DNA from: a virus
Virus record (IMG/VR): IMGVR_UViG_3300045836_000209
Location: 1 to 38,594 of that record
Direction: 5' to 3' (one strand)
Length of the DNA stretch: 38,594 nt
The translations under genes were made by a program, and so were the position numbers. This document shows positions 6,837-13,544 of the stretch, one piece after another; positions within the stretch are counted from its first letter, which is position 1, and every line of letters begins with the position of its first letter. The notes under the pieces are model-generated. The model was not told the DNA's origin. It did no database searches and saw nothing but the letters and a program-made list of their open reading frames with translations.

Positions 6837-7011
6837 GACCGCCGAACGGCTCGCGCTCGTCGCTCGCCTAGACGAGATGACCATGACCGACGCCGTGATC
6901 GCCGCGGTAGACGAGCACATCGAGCAGCGCGCCGCCGACCCGGAGTTCCGGGCGAAGGCGCGCAACCACGTCACCGAGATCTGCGAGCTGATCGGGGAGA
7001 CCGATGGCTGA
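6790..7011 (+). CDS. Ribbon-helix-helix DNA-binding protein
   Basis: A 73-residue protein with the ribbon-helix-helix pattern: a short beta strand (HAMTVRLPD), helix A (RTAERLALVARLD) and helix B (TMTDAVIAAVDEHIEQRA). Such proteins dimerise and bind operators in the major groove, and are usual as phage or plasmid regulators and antitoxins. No toxin-like partner is adjacent. A purine-rich Shine-Dalgarno (GAAGAGAAGAG) ahead of 6790 supports this start despite the 47-base overlap with the preceding gene. Target sites are unknown. Confidence 0.78.
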   Translation: MPRVGEHAMTVRLPDRTAERLALVARLDEMTMTDAVIAAVDEHIEQRAADPEFRAKARNHVTEICELIGETDG

Positions 7012-7264
7012 CCCATTCGCGGGCGTCATGCTGCCGAACGTCGAGGTCAAGCTCGAAGACGGCTGTCTCTGCCGCGAGTGCGGCCAGCCCGTCACACGCG
7101 TCGAGATCCCGCTCGCCGTCGAGACCGGCGGCGATGTCATGCACCGCAATGAGCTCGTCGCCAAGGTCATCACCGGAACACCGGTCCAGCAGCCCTGCGG
7201 TCACCCCCCCCTGGATATCTCACCGCGCCCCGTCGCCACGATCGAAGGAGACGCAGATGTCTGA
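7004..7264 (+). CDS. Small zinc-site protein, 86 aa
   Basis: Contains CLCRECGQP (C22, C24, C27) and a later PCGH near residue 65, suggesting one zinc site. The remainder has beta-like character (VEVKLEDG, RVEIPLAVE). Overlaps the preceding gene by eight bases. No family recognised. Confidence 0.66.
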   Translation: MADPFAGVMLPNVEVKLEDGCLCRECGQPVTRVEIPLAVETGGDVMHRNELVAKVITGTPVQQPCGHPPLDISPRPVATIEGDADV

Positions 7265-7604
7265 CCGTCCGAGCCCGTCCGACATGCCCGGCGCCCCGCA
7301 GCGTGCCCGCACCCTCGACCGGATCGGCCAGCAGCTCGACCGCGCGCAGGACCGCAACAACGACCGCCGGCGCACGAACGGCGCCCGGCCCGCTCCACCA
7401 CCGGTAACCAACCAACCGCGCCCGGCCCGCGCACCCGCCGAGCCCAGGGCGAACAGCGGCCTGACCCCGGAGCAGACGATCCGGCACATCGCGCTGACGC
7501 ACACCACGCACTACTACCGCGACAGCGAGTCGCTCCCGAGCACCGACGACGTGCTGAAGACCGCGGCGCAGTTCGCCGCCTGGATCAAGAACGGCGAGGC
7601 ATGA
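7257..7604 (+). CDS. Hypothetical protein, 115 aa
   Basis: The ATG at 7257 has a good ribosome site (GAAGGAG) just upstream, so the longer in-frame reading from 7134 is rejected. The first 65 residues are Pro/Arg/Asn-rich and probably disordered. The last 45 (LTPEQTIRHIALTHTTHYYR...TAAQFAAWIKNGEA) look helical and folded. Ends in an ATGA overlap with the exoribonuclease gene. Confidence 0.68.
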   Translation: MSDRPSPSDMPGAPQRARTLDRIGQQLDRAQDRNNDRRRTNGARPAPPPVTNQPRPARAPAEPRANSGLTPEQTIRHIALTHTTHYYRDSESLPSTDDVLKTAAQFAAWIKNGEA

Positions 7605-8188
7605 CAAGACTCTTCTACGACTGTGAGTTCATCGACGACGGCCGAACCATCGACCTGATCTCGATCGGCATGGTCTCCGACACCGGCGCCGAGTACTACG
7701 CCGTCTCCAGCGAGTTCGGCTTCGCCGCGTTCGCCCGCAACCAGTGGCTCGTCGACAACGTCTGGCCCAGCCTGCCGAGGATTGGCGGCGACGCCCGCAA
7801 CCACATCCCGACCCGCACACTGCTAGGCCGGCCGCGGCCGCAGCACAAGCTCCTGCGCGACCTCTTCGACTACAGCGCCCGCGAGGTCAAGAGCCGCACC
7901 GTCATCGCCGCGCAGGTCTACGACTTCGTCGCGTCCTTCCCGCAGCCGCAGCTGTGGGCCTGGTACGGCGCCTACGACCACGTCGCCCTGGCGCAACTGT
8001 GGGGACCGATGGTCAAGCTGCCGCGCGGCGTCCCGATGTTCACCAACGACCTGAAGCAGGAGGCCGTGCGCCTCGGCAATCCGGACGTCCCGAAGCAGTT
8101 GGCCGGTGAGCACAACGCTCTCGCCGACGCCCGCCACAACCGCGTGGTCGCCCACTTCCTCGACGACCTCGCCGCGCGCCGCCCATGA
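7601..8188 (+). CDS. DEDDh 3'-5' exoribonuclease, AS type
   Basis: A 195-residue protein with all elements of a DEDDh exonuclease: motif I YDCEF (D7, E9), motif II WYGAYDH (D126) and motif III HNALADA (H171, D176, spaced H-x4-D). The YDCEF(I/L)..G...DLISIG opening matches the AS (Rv2179c-like) exoribonuclease family found in actinobacteria and phages, which trims RNA 3' ends. A role in host RNA decay or tRNA maturation is possible, and a tRNA is encoded at 74-145. Length is normal for the family. Overlaps both neighbours by four bases. Confidence 0.88.
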   Translation: MTRLFYDCEFIDDGRTIDLISIGMVSDTGAEYYAVSSEFGFAAFARNQWLVDNVWPSLPRIGGDARNHIPTRTLLGRPRPQHKLLRDLFDYSAREVKSRTVIAAQVYDFVASFPQPQLWAWYGAYDHVALAQLWGPMVKLPRGVPMFTNDLKQEAVRLGNPDVPKQLAGEHNALADARHNRVVAHFLDDLAARRP

Positions 8189-8706
8189 CCGCCGAGCTGC
8201 CACCGGTCGTCGTGGTCGCCAACGTCTGCGGCGCCCGGCGCGGCGACCCGAACCCGCTCAAGGCCACCATCTACCGCTGGGTCTGCCCCTATTGCGACGG
8301 CAGCGGCCAGTGGAACGAACAGGGCGAGCGGTGCATGAACTGCCACGGCTACGGCCTGACCAACGACACGCCCGGCTACGAAGAGCACGAACTAACTCCG
8401 GCGCCGCGGCCGCCGGCCGTCATGCGCAACCCGTGTGTCGACTGCGCCTACCGCCCCGGCTCACCCGAAGAGGACAGCACCGCCCGCCCCGGCCCAGACG
8501 TCCCGTTCTTCTGCCACCACGGCCTGCAACGCATCGGCGACGGCTACGTCTCCACCGCGCTGCTCGACGACCGCATCCCCCTCGGCGCGATGCTCTGCGC
8601 CGGCTGGTGGGCCCTGGCCACCGGCCAACCGCTGCCCGACCGCGAATTCCGCGATCCCGGAGGCTCCGACCGACACCCCGACGCACCAGAAAGCGAACCC
8701 GCATGA
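8185..8706 (+). CDS. DnaJ-type zinc-finger protein
   Basis: A 173-residue protein with a DnaJ-like cysteine module CPYCDGSGQW...RCMNCHGYG (about residues 34-57; CxxCxGxG twice), one zinc site. It has a second Cys/His cluster (CVDCAY...CHHG, about 84-113). There is no J domain, so it is not a co-chaperone by itself; stand-alone modules like this are common in phages. The C-terminal tail is polar. Starts in an ATGA overlap. Confidence 0.75.
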   Translation: MTAELPPVVVVANVCGARRGDPNPLKATIYRWVCPYCDGSGQWNEQGERCMNCHGYGLTNDTPGYEEHELTPAPRPPAVMRNPCVDCAYRPGSPEEDSTARPGPDVPFFCHHGLQRIGDGYVSTALLDDRIPLGAMLCAGWWALATGQPLPDREFRDPGGSDRHPDAPESEPA

Positions 8707-9185
8707 CTCCCGCACGGCCCGGCTTCGACCGGTTCCTCTGCCCTGTCGACAACTGCCACTGGACCCACGACCAGGAGCCCATGCAGATCCCCGACGGCGC
8801 CACCGAGCAAGACCTCACCGACCTCTCCAAGCTCCACAACGCTCAGGTCAGCGACACGCTGCAAGCGCACTACGAGACCCACGGCCTGGAGGACTGGCTG
8901 CGCACGATCTCCCGGCTCAAGCAGCTGGTCGACGCGCGTCCGCCGGTCCTGGTGTGCCTCTACTGCCACGTCGACCGGCACAACGCCCAGAAGGCCGGCC
9001 TCGAGCTGCCTGCGCTGCGCCCGGCGCAGTTGATCGTCGACGGCGCTGGAGCGTGCATCGGACACTTCAAGATCGTAGACGGTCCGGTCATGCCCGACCG
9101 CACCGAGAGCGGATTCATCCTGCCCAGCCAGCAGCTCCCGCCGATCAACGGCCAGGGCCTGATCGGCCCCAACGGAGGGAACTGA
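8703..9185 (+). CDS. Cys/His-containing hypothetical protein, 160 aa
   Basis: Start in an ATGA overlap. The N-terminus has CPVDNCHWTHD, a zinc-finger-like CxxxxC followed by His, and a second site is CLYCHVDRH near residue 81. A helical stretch lies between (ATEQDLTDLSKLHNAQVSDT). The C-terminal third is beta/loop-like with no motif. No family recognised. It belongs to the run of small Cys/His-rich proteins in this operon. Confidence 0.7.
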   Translation: MTPARPGFDRFLCPVDNCHWTHDQEPMQIPDGATEQDLTDLSKLHNAQVSDTLQAHYETHGLEDWLRTISRLKQLVDARPPVLVCLYCHVDRHNAQKAGLELPALRPAQLIVDGAGACIGHFKIVDGPVMPDRTESGFILPSQQLPPINGQGLIGPNGGN

Positions 9186-9186
9186 C

Positions 9187-9420
9187 ATGGCCGCTTCCGA
9201 ACCGGCCGGCTACCGACTGGCGAAGGAAATCCAGATCGACCGCGACGATCGCGGGGCGCCCCGCATCACCATCGACGGCGAGGTCTTCCCGTACGGGACC
9301 GCGGGCATTGTCACCCCCGCGCCGAGCCTGAACGATGCGCCCACCGTCACGATCACGCTGCTCGCTGAGAAGGTGACGATGGTCAACGACTTCCCCAAAC
9401 GTCTCGGTAGCCGGAAGTAG
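9187..9420 (+). CDS. Small beta-rich hypothetical protein, 77 aa
   Basis: Preceded by a GGAGGGAAC ribosome site. The sequence RITIDGEVFPYGTAGIVTP resembles short beta-rich phage proteins of unknown role, and it ends in another beta stretch (TVTITLLAEKVTMV). No catalytic residues stand out. Confidence 0.68.
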   Translation: MAASEPAGYRLAKEIQIDRDDRGAPRITIDGEVFPYGTAGIVTPAPSLNDAPTVTITLLAEKVTMVNDFPKRLGSRK

Positions 9421-9430
9421 CATCGCAACC

Positions 9431-9802
9431 ATGGACCAGCACCCCGAGCGGCATCTCGTCAGCTGCAAGTACTACGTCCGCACGCCAGTGACCGCCAACG
9501 GAATTCCCGTGATCGGCCCGGTCGGCGGCCAGATGTACCGGTACGAGTTCGTCGACACCAGCAAGTTCCACAACTCGTCCATGGACATCCTGACGATGCA
9601 CCCGCCGCAGGTCGGGGACCTCGTCCACTTCGAGAATGGTTTCAAGGTGGTCGAGCGGTCGTGGGAATACTCGCGGCGCGGGTCGGACAACTGGCCGGCG
9701 GATGAGCGGATGCCGATCGTGGGTCCCCACCTCACGTTGATCGTCGAGCGTTACGACGGTCCGTTCGTCAACGAGCTCGTCGATCCAGACGTCGACGAGT
9801 AG
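9431..9802 (+). CDS. Hypothetical beta-rich protein, 123 aa
   Basis: The last gene of the long 2125-9802 operon. The segment PPQVGDLVHFENGFKVVERS with the later GPHLTLIVER suggests an SH3-like or small beta-barrel domain. It is followed ten bases later by a terminator-like hairpin, marking the operon end. No family recognised. Confidence 0.68.
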   Translation: MDQHPERHLVSCKYYVRTPVTANGIPVIGPVGGQMYRYEFVDTSKFHNSSMDILTMHPPQVGDLVHFENGFKVVERSWEYSRRGSDNWPADERMPIVGPHLTLIVERYDGPFVNELVDPDVDE

Positions 9803-9812
9803 CACCGCGCGG

Positions 9813-9843
9813 GGGTACGCCGGCCAGTTCGGGCGGCGTACCC
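9813..9843 (+). terminator. Terminator-like hairpin ending the long operon
   Basis: GGGTACGCCG (9813-9822) pairs perfectly with CGGCGTACCC (9834-9843). No U-run follows, so it may work with Rho or as an incomplete terminator. It separates the 9431 gene from the next operon. Confidence 0.55.
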
Positions 9844-9860
9844 TCGATCACGACAGGCGA

Positions 9861-9876
9861 TCGAACTGGCGTGCGA
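9861..9876 (+). promoter_or_regulatory. LexA-box-like dyad
   Basis: TCGAACTGGCGTGCGA differs by one base from TCGAAC-N4-GTTCGA, the actinobacterial SOS-box consensus. It lies 14 bases before the start of the 56-aa gene and overlaps its ribosome site. No clear -10 follows, so it is the weakest of the intergenic dyads. Confidence 0.4.
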
Positions 9877-9889
9877 AGGAGCGAGCGGC

Positions 9890-10060
9890 ATGACCACGTC
9901 GAAATCCGGACACCACAAGAGCCCCGGCCCGATGCACAGCAAGGCACTCGCGAGTAAGAAGCCGTTCGCGCGTAAGTGGGCTGATGAGGTGGTCGCCGAG
10001 CGCGGGAAGAAAACAGGTTTCCACTCGCTCCCGAACCGCAAGAGCATCCGCAAACGCTGA
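9890..10060 (+). CDS. Very basic 56-aa protein
   Basis: A short ORF with the ribosome site GAAGGAG ahead of its ATG. The product (beginning MTTSKSGHHKSPGPMHSKAL and ending LPNRKSIRKR) is rich in Lys, Arg, His and Ser with almost no acidic residues, which suggests nucleic-acid binding or a virion-internal protein. No family recognised. It lies between two LexA-box-like dyads and is followed by the 10071 promoter region. Confidence 0.62.
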   Translation: MTTSKSGHHKSPGPMHSKALASKKPFARKWADEVVAERGKKTGFHSLPNRKSIRKR

Positions 10061-10070
10061 CCCACTCTGA

Positions 10071-10093
10071 TCGAACAAATGTACGAGTAGGCT
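10071..10093 (+). promoter_or_regulatory. Dyad promoter (LexA-box-like)
   Basis: TCGAACAAATGTACGA (10071-10086) has one mismatch to the SOS-box consensus. A possible actinobacterial -10 (TAGGCT, TAnnnT) sits at 10088-10093. The downstream sequence lines up with the 17398 and 24000 elements. It lies in the 72-bp gap ahead of the 10133-13537 operon. Confidence 0.55.
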
Positions 10094-10132
10094 GATCACG
10101 CCAGACCGACGAGACAAGCCTGGAGGAACACC

Positions 10133-10450
10133 GTGACCGAGCCCGTCATCGCCGCCGTAGCCACGGCGCTCACACCGGCGGCCGAGGCGCTGCTCACCGA
10201 GCTGCACGACTTCGCCGCGGCCGAACTGGCCAAGCTCGAGACCGAAGCCCCGCAGCTGCTCGACCAACTGGAGGCCAAAGTCCCCGGCGTGCTCGCGGCC
10301 GCCGGCGACGAGGCGAAGAACGTGGCCAACGCCGGCCTGGCGCGGCTGCGCAACGTCGTCGACCGCATCGAGACACACCTCGGACTGCGCGACGCGAGCG
10401 GCGTGGACCCTACGCCGGCGGCTCCGGCGCCGCACACCACCCAGTCCTGA
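10133..10450 (+). CDS. Alanine-rich helical protein, 105 aa
   Basis: The GTG start has a TGGAGGAA ribosome site. Residues 1-85 are almost entirely helical and amphipathic (AAEALLTELHDFAAAELAKL...LLDQLEAKVPGVLAAAGDEA), ending in a Pro/Ala-rich tail. It resembles small helical phage or actinobacterial proteins of unknown role. It is the first gene after the 10071 promoter and overlaps the possible CTG-started ORF at 10447. Confidence 0.7.
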   Translation: MTEPVIAAVATALTPAAEALLTELHDFAAAELAKLETEAPQLLDQLEAKVPGVLAAAGDEAKNVANAGLARLRNVVDRIETHLGLRDASGVDPTPAAPAPHTTQS

Positions 10451-10626
10451 CCCACTTCGCCGGCCTACGCGACCTGCTCGGCCTGGTCCACGCCGACCAC
10501 GCACGCGCCGCCATCGAACACAAGATCGCCGAATTCGAGCGCGACCTGATCGCGGCGCTCCACCACTGCCACCACCACGGCCAGCCTGGCACGCAGCCAG
10601 CGCGCATCGAGCTGACCGTCCACTAG
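10447..10626 (+). CDS. Possible 59-aa protein with CTG start
   Basis: An open frame fills the gap after the 10133 gene and would start at a CTG that overlaps its stop (CTGA), copying the ATGA/GTGA junctions used across this genome. No ATG, GTG or TTG exists in frame. The product is helical (LRDLLGLVHADHARAAIEHK) with a His cluster (LHHCHHHG). Alternatives are a -1 frameshift extension of the preceding gene or no translation. Codon use is like the neighbouring genes. Confidence 0.45.
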   Translation: MTHFAGLRDLLGLVHADHARAAIEHKIAEFERDLIAALHHCHHHGQPGTQPARIELTVH

Positions 10627-10687
10627 CACCACCACCAGCACCGCCCCGCTAGCACCGTGCACCGACAACCGAAAGGCAGCACCAACC

Positions 10688-10993
10688 ATGAGTGAGACCA
10701 CCAGCGCGCCGGCGGCCGTCGCCGACCCGGCACCGCAGCAGTTCCCCGTCGGCCAGCGCACCCTCACCGCCACCGTCACCAACGCCGAAGGCGCCTCGGT
10801 ACCGGACACGCTGTCCTGGAGCGCCTCCAGCGGCACGCTGACCCCGTCGGCGGACACGCTCACCGCGACGCTCGACAACGCCGCCGTCGGCACCGTCACG
10901 GTCACGGTCACCGACCCGGCCGGCCTGACGGCGTCGGTCACCTTCGACGTCGTCGACGCCACCCCCGCCGCCATCAGCCTCACCGTCGCCTAA
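10688..10993 (+). CDS. Ig-like (Big-type) domain protein
   Basis: A 101-residue protein with one immunoglobulin-like beta domain. The pattern QRTLTATVTNAEGASVPDTL ... SWSASSGTLTPSADTLTATL ... VGTVTVTVTDPAGLTASVTF is typical of bacterial Ig-like (Big_2) repeats, found in phage surface and decoration proteins. There is no signal peptide. AAAGG upstream of the ATG is a weak ribosome site. Being outside the head module, it may be a decoration protein; that is inference. Confidence 0.72.
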   Translation: MSETTSAPAAVADPAPQQFPVGQRTLTATVTNAEGASVPDTLSWSASSGTLTPSADTLTATLDNAAVGTVTVTVTDPAGLTASVTFDVVDATPAAISLTVA

Positions 10994-10996
10994 GCC

Positions 10997-11323
10997 ATGG
11001 GCGCCAAGGTCGGAACACCCGTCCTGTACACGCTCACCTCAGGTGACGCGAACGAGATCAACCGACGACGCAAGGACGCCGAGGCATTCAGGCGCAACCC
11101 GGTCAGCGACACGCCAGGCGGCGCCGGTCGCACCGGCCACCAGCTCCACGTCGGCAACAACGTCGCCGAAGGAGAGCAGTACCCGGCGGTGATCGCGCGC
11201 GTCTTCCACCCAGAGACAACGACCGCGAACCTCCAGGTCACGCTCGACGGCAACGACACCTACTGGGCCACTTCGCGCACTCTCGGCGAAGGCCCCGGCC
11301 GCTACCAGAACATCGAGGACTGA
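10997..11323 (+). CDS. Beta-rich protein, 108 aa
   Basis: Contains PAVIARVFHPETTTANLQVT followed by LDGNDTYWATS, a beta-rich pattern that recurs in altered form in the next gene, so the two may be diverged duplicates. No enzyme motif. Starts three bases after the stop of the Ig-like gene. Possibly a virion accessory. Confidence 0.7.
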   Translation: MGAKVGTPVLYTLTSGDANEINRRRKDAEAFRRNPVSDTPGGAGRTGHQLHVGNNVAEGEQYPAVIARVFHPETTTANLQVTLDGNDTYWATSRTLGEGPGRYQNIED

Positions 11324-11326
11324 TTC

Positions 11327-11644
11327 ATGGACACCAACCTCGGCAAGCAGGTCTACGTCCTCGTCGACCCGGCTACCAACAACGGCCGCAACATCGCCGC
11401 CGCGATCATCAGCCGCGTCAACGGCGAGCCGTTCACCCCGACCCCGGGCGAGACCTGGGCGCCGCTGCCCGGCGTGACACGCCAGGGCGTCAACCTGCGC
11501 GTCCTGCTCGACGGCGACACCACCCCGTCGCTCAGCTCAGTGCTGCTTTTCCAGACGCAGCTGACCTCGGACCAGCTGGCCACGCTCAGCCCGGCGAACC
11601 CGAACGGGTACAACACCGTCGCGTTCTGGACACCGGCCTCCTAG
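11327..11644 (+). CDS. Beta-rich protein, possible paralogue of 10997
   Basis: A 105-residue protein sharing with its upstream neighbour the order AAIISRV ... VNLRVLLDGD (compare AVIARVF ... ANLQVTLDGND), with similar length and adjacent position. This suggests tandem duplication and divergence. The rest is loop-rich. It ends in TAG, followed by an 88-base gap with modest hairpins (GCCGTGC 11689-11695 with GCACGGC 11706-11712). Function unknown. Confidence 0.68.
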   Translation: MDTNLGKQVYVLVDPATNNGRNIAAAIISRVNGEPFTPTPGETWAPLPGVTRQGVNLRVLLDGDTTPSLSSVLLFQTQLTSDQLATLSPANPNGYNTVAFWTPAS

Positions 11645-11732
11645 CTACCCGCGCCGTTGGCCCCGGAGATCGGCACCGGGGAGGCGACGCCGTGCCGCCT
11701 AACCCGCACGGCACCAAAACGCGGAGACCGCC

Positions 11733-11984
11733 ATGCCCCGTTACTGGCTGATCTGGTTCGTCGTCACCGTCCCGCTCGGGTTCCTGGTTCCCGAGACCGT
11801 CGCGCTCGTGCGCGGACGTCCGCAGGACACGCTGTCGGCTGCGATCTGGCGCATGGAGCAGCTCGTCCCCGGACGCGTCGAGTGGCCGTGGCAGTGGACC
11901 GCCGCGCACCTGCTTTTCACGGGAACGTTCATCCTGATCGCGGGATGGCTGATCGGGCACTTCGGATGGGGACTCTGGCGATGA
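11733..11984 (+). CDS. Small two-helix membrane protein
   Basis: An 83-residue protein with two hydrophobic segments: residues 3-27 (YWLIWFVVTVPLGFLVPETV) and about 54-80 (WTAAHLLFTGTFILIAGWLI). The linker between them is charged. Topology and size would fit a small holin or membrane accessory, but it is far from the lysis genes at the right end. GGAG lies upstream of the ATG. It overlaps the next gene by ATGA. Confidence 0.68.
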   Translation: MPRYWLIWFVVTVPLGFLVPETVALVRGRPQDTLSAAIWRMEQLVPGRVEWPWQWTAAHLLFTGTFILIAGWLIGHFGWGLWR

Positions 11985-12493
11985 GCCCTTACGAGCGCGA
12001 CGTCTACCAGCAGCTCGAAGACGCAAAGCGGATCATCGCCTACCTGATCACGTGCGACGGCAAAGACCACGCGCGTATCCCGCTCAACGCGTTCATAGGG
12101 GTCTCCAACAGCGATCAGATCGTCGTGTGGCAGGACCCGGTGAAGTTCGAGATGGTCGTCGCGTTCCGCGGCGCGTACATCGGCGAGCATGGCCCCGAGT
12201 ACTTCCCGATGCCCGGCAGGCCAGCCGCGGCCCCGCCGGCGGAGGACGAGATCGTGGACGCGGAGCTCGTCGACGAGCCCGTCGCTGGTTTTGCTCGCGG
12301 TGGCGTCGTAACGCCCGAGATGGTCAACCAGGTCCTGCAACGCTCGTGGGACGCAGCGCACGGCCAGCCCGTGCCATCGCCCCCGACGTTCCGCCACGAG
12401 CCGCATCCAGAGCTGCCTGGCGTCATGCGACCGGTGCTGGATCGGCCGGTCCGGATCGACCCGGCGACCGGCGCAGTCGAGTGGGACAACTGA
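11981..12493 (+). CDS. Hypothetical protein, 170 aa
   Basis: The ATG at 11981 overlaps the preceding stop. The N-terminal half looks folded (YERDVYQQLEDAKRIIAYLI, then NSDQIVVWQDPVKFEMVVAF). The second half is Pro-rich and includes FARGGVVTPEMVNQVLQRS. FARGG is reminiscent of the linker before C-terminal segments of tape-measure proteins, but nothing else supports that link. No family assigned. Confidence 0.68.
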   Translation: MSPYERDVYQQLEDAKRIIAYLITCDGKDHARIPLNAFIGVSNSDQIVVWQDPVKFEMVVAFRGAYIGEHGPEYFPMPGRPAAAPPAEDEIVDAELVDEPVAGFARGGVVTPEMVNQVLQRSWDAAHGQPVPSPPTFRHEPHPELPGVMRPVLDRPVRIDPATGAVEWDN

Positions 12494-12494
12494 C

Positions 12495-12941
12495 GTGGCT
12501 GAGGAGCAGACGCACGAGATCAGCATCCAGCCCGAACAGGCCAGCGACGGCAAGACCTGGTACCGGGCGGTGTGCAGCTGCGGGCAACGCATCCGGCACA
12601 TCCACGACCGGCGCGAAGGCGCCGAACGTTCTGGACGCGGCCACATCGCCATCAACACACCACCACCGCCTGGCCGATACCAACTCGACCAGGACAGCGA
12701 CGAGATTCGGCTCAGCTGTCTCGACTGCGACCAATACCTGATCGCGATCCACTGCGAGGACGACGAGACACGCGCGATCGTTCTCGCCACCGCCGCGGAG
12801 GCCCACGAGAGCCGACGGCACGCCGCCGAACCACACCAGCAGCAGCCGCAGCCGACGCCCCTCGAGCTCCTACCACCGATCCACCTCGCTCCAGACGACG
12901 ATTCGGTGCAGTGGACCGCCGTGCGGAGGCAAGAGCCGTGA
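12495..12941 (+). CDS. Cys-rich zinc-type protein, 148 aa
   Basis: Starts with GTG one base after the previous stop. The N-terminal part carries CSCGQRIRHIH (about residues 27-37) and CLDC...IHC (about 75-86), enough for one or two zinc sites. The C-terminal part is His/Gln/Pro-rich and probably disordered. Overlaps the Ntn hydrolase gene by GTGA, so the two are translationally coupled. Function unknown. Confidence 0.68.
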   Translation: MAEEQTHEISIQPEQASDGKTWYRAVCSCGQRIRHIHDRREGAERSGRGHIAINTPPPPGRYQLDQDSDEIRLSCLDCDQYLIAIHCEDDETRAIVLATAAEAHESRRHAAEPHQQQPQPTPLELLPPIHLAPDDDSVQWTAVRRQEP

Positions 12942-13537
12942 CGGTCATCGCTGCGATCCCGATCGACGGCCGCGTGCTCATGGCGGCCGACACGCTGCTA
13001 TGCCGCCGCGGCAGCCGGATCACCACCACGCACAAGATCAGCACGCTGCTCGTCGGCCCGAAGTACGAACAGCACGCGCTGCTGGCCATCGCCGGCAGTA
13101 CCGCACTCGCGCAGCTCGCGCACCACTGGTTCATCACCGAGTCCCACACCCCAGACCTCAAGGACCCTGACGAGGCCAAAGCCGATGAGTGGGCACACCG
13201 CATCGCGGTCCGGCTGTGCAAACTGGCCACCACCGCGGAGCCGCCGCTCACGGTCGACGACGGAGAAGTCGACGGCGAGGCGCTACTCGCTCTCGGCCCG
13301 TGGCTGTGGCTGCTCTCCGGCCAAGCAGCCGTACCGACCGGCCCGACTGCGATCGGCTCCGGAGCGGCGGAGGCACGCGGCGCTCTCTACGCGGCCGACG
13401 AACTCGGCTTGGCGAGGAACTACCCGCACGATGCGCTGCGCCTGGCCGTGCGGACCGCCATTGCGCTTGACTCGAACTGCGGCGGCGAGATCGACATCGA
13501 GGACACGCGGCTCGTCGACACGGCAGCGAACTCCTAG
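12938..13537 (+). CDS. Proteasome/HslV-like Ntn hydrolase (predicted peptidase)
   Basis: A 199-residue protein fitting the 20S-beta/HslV Ntn-hydrolase fold. After the initiator residue comes TVIAAIPIDGRVLMAADT. With T2 as the nucleophile Thr1, D18 becomes D17 as in proteasome beta subunits, and K33 of HKIS becomes position 32, close to catalytic Lys33. AIAGSTALAQLA (G53) matches the glycine of the substrate strand, and AIGSGAAEARGALYAADELG matches the conserved GSG-helix region. No propeptide is present. No HslU/ATPase gene is nearby. It is last in its operon, seven bases from the convergent glycan cassette. Target unknown. Confidence 0.76.
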   Translation: MTVIAAIPIDGRVLMAADTLLCRRGSRITTTHKISTLLVGPKYEQHALLAIAGSTALAQLAHHWFITESHTPDLKDPDEAKADEWAHRIAVRLCKLATTAEPPLTVDDGEVDGEALLALGPWLWLLSGQAAVPTGPTAIGSGAAEARGALYAADELGLARNYPHDALRLAVRTAIALDSNCGGEIDIEDTRLVDTAANS

Positions 13538-13544
13538 CGATCTC

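Noticed and set aside
7134-7604. Longer start for the 115-aa gene
   Set aside because: The extension overlaps the preceding gene heavily and is Ser/Pro/Arg-rich. ATG 7257 has a good ribosome site.
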